DNA of 64,000 nucleotides, from the NCBI RefSeq assembly GCF_031877795.1, contig NC_133935.1, positions 48,693,330 to 48,757,329 of the forward strand, read 5' to 3'. Each line of letters starts with the position of its first letter. Position 1 is the stretch's first letter. The DNA comes from Strix aluco. Lineage: Eukaryota; Chordata; Aves; Strigiformes; Strigidae. Under the pieces are notes generated by a model. The model ran no database searches. It was not told where the DNA came from and was given only the letters and a program-made list of their open reading frames with translations. The position numbers and the translations under genes are program-made. This document shows, in pieces, positions 60,901 to 64,000 of this stretch.

Positions 60901-63649
60901 TCCTGTCAGATAGCCCAAGGCTGCCTTGCCCGGCTAATGCCTACTGGCCCAACACAGCGTATCTATCCCAACCTTGTTGAAAGCTCATCAGCGATGAGCA
61001 GCATGCAGCAACGGGGATTTATTGCTAGGCAAGTTGGAGGGAGGCTGCAGGAAAAAGCCCTACTCTGGAGGGTGATTTCCCATAAGGGAGCAACCCCACC
61101 CAACCTTGACTGGTCACTGCTGCTACCCAGGAAGAGGCCAGGAGACCAGCAGTGTCCTGAAACCACTCCCTTCATCCCTCTGTCTGCCAGCTCCATCTAT
61201 TCTCCCTAAAGAGGCCCAAAGTTGGGCACCCTGCTTCCACTGCCACCGCAGCCGTGTGGTCTCTGGCCACTGGTATGTGGTGGCCAATAACGAGGGGAGG
61301 AGGAGGAGGATGTGGGACAGTTGTGCCCAGTGTCTCTTCATCCCCAGTGCTGTAACACCCCTGTAAGACTGCAACCCAGTGGTGGAGGGGCAGAGGAACA
61401 GGTGCCACAGGCCTCCCTATGCCCCAGTGCCTTCCTACAGCTCTGCTTAGCTGAAGCAGTGTCCTGCACATGGCTTCCTTGCCATCAGCCCTCTCAAAGC
61501 TCCAGCAGGCATTTCTTATACAGCAGGACTGTCACAGCCATGTCAACATCACCCAGAAGCAAAGGAATGTGACTGTCATTAACCAGTATTTTCTCAGTCC
61601 TTAGCCTTAGCTGACACTTTTGTCAGAGACTGGGAAAAGTATTTGCTGCTGTTTCCTTCCTCCCAAGTCCCCATCTTCATCCTCTGCCTCTAAAGCAGAA
61701 GACATCTTCTAATGTCTTGAAAAAATTTATTTTTTCAGAGTCCTTGCTGAACCAAAGAAATTATTACGATAGCCTTCACAACCCTTCTGTAATGAGCTTT
61801 TGGAGCCCGCCATCAATGTGTGTTAATACTGTGGATTCAAAATATCAATATAAAGCTAAACTGAAGAGCTGAATCAAAATGTAAGACTGCCTTAAAATTT
61901 ACAGTAAAGGCCTCCACTCACTCCTGCTAACACAGGTATTAGCATCAGCTAGAAAAAGGTAGCAAGTTCATTAACTGGGATCTTTTCAGTAGCAGTTACA
62001 AGCTGTCACTCCCTCCCTGCTTCCTCCCACATTCAGGTGGTCCCAGGCAACCTATGGGGACTGGACCCCCAAATGTCCCCTAAAATGGGAGCACCTTTAG
62101 CTGGGAAAGGATGTGCCCAGCCAAGTCAGAGCGTGCAATGAAGCCACATAGCAGCTTCTGTTAGCAAGGGCTCGCCACCCATCAAGTATGCTTCTCTTGG
62201 GGAGGGGGGAAATGTTTTTATCTCCAGGTATCTTCTGTTTTTATCCAGCAAGGATAAATTTATTTCCTGTTTTTATCCCATAAGGACTTAGGGGTACCTT
62301 AGTGATAAAAAGAGGAGTATTTCCTACAGAACCAGTCACAATGGAGCTATATAGCTGGAAACATGTATTTATTTCTGCCTCCAAACACACAGGAGCTCTA
62401 AAACTCATGTCTTCTGCAAAACAGCTCAGAGCCAGTGGAGCAATCCTAACTGCTCCAATCTGCAGCAAGACTGAAGAGCCGCCAGGAAAACCACCTGATA
62501 CCCACTGGCACACAGAGGTGCTATTATTTACTGCTCAGCAAGACCAGCAAACGATTATACTCAGCAAAGAGAAATATTTTAGCTCTAAGTAATTATTTTA
62601 CCAGTGACCTTAAAATATCCCTGTTGTTAGGAGTCTTCCTCACAGAAGGCAGTCACTGTAATAGGATCGGGCAGTATGTTTCTTCATGCCAAGTCACTGA
62701 ATGCTAAAATGATTTGTCATCTTTCGCCACAGGCCACTGCCTGACACATACATGCCACAGTCTAATGTCTCGCCTACTTTGACATCAAAGTGTGTTCCTT
62801 CTGCCATTGCCAATGAGAAGAAAGGCAAACAATGGCAGCAACTTATTTTCTTTCCAAGAGAGTTTTAATTAAATAAGTGGCCTCAAATAGCTTAATAGGA
62901 CTAAGGCAGGGGGAAAAAACCTTTCATCATAGAATGTATTAAATCTATAAATCTTGCTTATTCTCTCACCCTGCAATTTTTTTTTATTTACTTCACAGTC
63001 ACATTATTTCAGTCTCTGGAGAGATTTATGGCAACATTATATGACATCTCCTGGGCTTTCACAGTCTATCACCTTTTACAGCTCCCTCTCAATGCCATGG
63101 GTCATAAAAGACTGAGTTCATCTCATTTTACAAAGGGGAAGGGAGTAGGAAGTCCTGTGCAGATCCTCCAGTCACAGAAAAGCTTTCACATGCTGAAATG
63201 TGCCATCATGAATAGGTTCACTGAGTCCTTTGGTAACAGCAACTCTGCCTATTTTGAGGGATGGATGATTTCTACATCATACCCCAGCATCCTGATTTCC
63301 CAATTTGAATCAGCAATGCAGCAAAGATGTGCTCCAGGGTGGGATCAAGGTGCAGCTAGGGCACATTCCCAAGGTTGGTGGAGTTGTCTCCGGTCTTCCC
63401 ATTTAGATGTAGTCAGTGGTATTCACTGATGTGTCTTCACAGTGCAGGCTCAAAGAGATCACTCTTTTCAAGAGAAGTTTCAGAGAAAAATGCTCCCTCT
63501 TGTCCATCCCATTTTGGGGACAGGAAATAAAATGTAGAAAACTGGAGGTGCCAGCCAAACCATGGCAAGCTTCTTCATTCAAATGAAAGGGGTCCTTCCG
63601 ATGGCAAGTGGCGTTATAATTATAGACCAGAAAAGAGCAAGATCAGCAG

Positions 63650-63669
63650 CTGCTGCTGCTGCTGCTGCT
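63650..63669 (+). repeat. CTG trinucleotide repeat (six and two-thirds units)
   Basis: A pure CTG run is preceded by GATCAGCAG. It could be polymorphic. No coding frame with other support contains it. Confidence 0.9.
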
Positions 63670-64000
63670 TGTGTTTGTTCCCTCTGTAACTGACAGGACA
63701 GAGTACTTGGCAAAAACAGTCTTCCAGAAGTGGAAAGACATTTTAACCCCTGTTCTTGTCAGTCCACTCCTCCTGCTCGGCAGCAGCAACCCCTTGCTTC
63801 AGGTTAAGGGAAGAGCAAGGTGACTATTGCAGACTGAAGGGGACTTTGTCTGGGACGTCTGAGAAAGAGGAAGGGTCCCGGATTTGCCTTCGGGCTTGGA
63901 TTGCTGAATCAAAATAGCAGGTCAGTGGATACAGCATGAGCTTAATATGGTTTTATAGTTGGCTTAACTCAAATCTCTCTCACTCACTTTCTCTACTATG

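Larger units (their letters stand above)
54801..64000. other. Intergenic region, no gene supportable
   Basis: This AT-rich DNA contains small simple repeats and a somewhat GC-richer stretch at 60930-61560. I looked on the plus strand for the bestrophin-3 first coding exon, expected upstream of RAB3IP from human gene order, and did not find it. The longest frames (57374-57826, 63028-63429) carry no motif I recognise. Confidence 0.5.

Noticed and set aside
63028-63429. 133-codon plus-strand frame near the right edge
   Set aside because: No recognisable domain or homologous phrase; could be chance. Left as intergenic.
49020-64000. Bestrophin-3 expected upstream of RAB3IP
   Set aside because: Human gene order predicts it divergent from RAB3IP, but I found no exon with the conserved bestrophin N-terminus, so I do not annotate it.
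1-64000. CRISPR arrays, operons, tRNA or rRNA genes
   Set aside because: No regularly spaced repeats, no clustered same-strand intronless genes and no tRNA- or rRNA-like segments seen; the window is a vertebrate gene region.

Overview
This is a vertebrate, almost certainly avian, nuclear window. Three things point to birds: CR1 LINE reverse transcriptase copies ending in the ATTCTGTG-type tail, an LTR of a type I associate with neoavian endogenous retroviruses, and compact introns with one sharp CpG island. Placing it in Neoaves is inference. There are no operons, phage, CRISPR arrays or recognisable tRNA/rRNA genes.

Layout. (1) 1-1615: a 5'-truncated CR1 on the minus strand, with a reverse transcriptase frame broken by one stop codon. 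(2) 4494-11586: the first two recognisable coding exons of MYRFL (myelin regulatory factor-like), minus strand; the rest of that gene should lie left of position 1. (3) 14571-48543: RAB3IP (Rabin8), minus strand. All ten coding exons can be placed at canonical GT-AG junctions and join into one 458-codon frame. A CpG-island promoter lies at about 47.7-48.9 kb, and a candidate non-coding first exon ends at 48543. RAB3IP introns hold a 576-bp LTR (18751-19326) with a perfect 5-bp target duplication, a second young CR1 (24042-25015), an old CR1 relic near 28 kb, a few short old repeats and long G runs. (4) 48.9-64 kb: upstream intergenic DNA with no gene I can support. It contains an 837-bp LTR (53883-54719, minus strand, 5-bp target duplication) that landed inside an old CR1 relic.

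RAB3IP and MYRFL are in tandem on the minus strand, with about 3 kb between the RAB3IP stop codon and the MYRFL start codon. RAB3IP encodes the exchange factor that activates Rab8 in vesicle transport and ciliogenesis. MYRFL belongs to the self-cleaving membrane-bound transcription factor family. I see no functional link between the two beyond adjacency, which matches the order I know from human 12q15.

No new biological system is evident. The most checkable observations are a small overlapping upstream ORF just before the RAB3IP start codon, NRF1- and CTCF-like sites in the RAB3IP CpG island, a nearly intact CR1 reverse transcriptase, a dated nested insertion at 53-54.8 kb, and an unexplained open frame with a membrane-like C-terminus at 47.2 kb.
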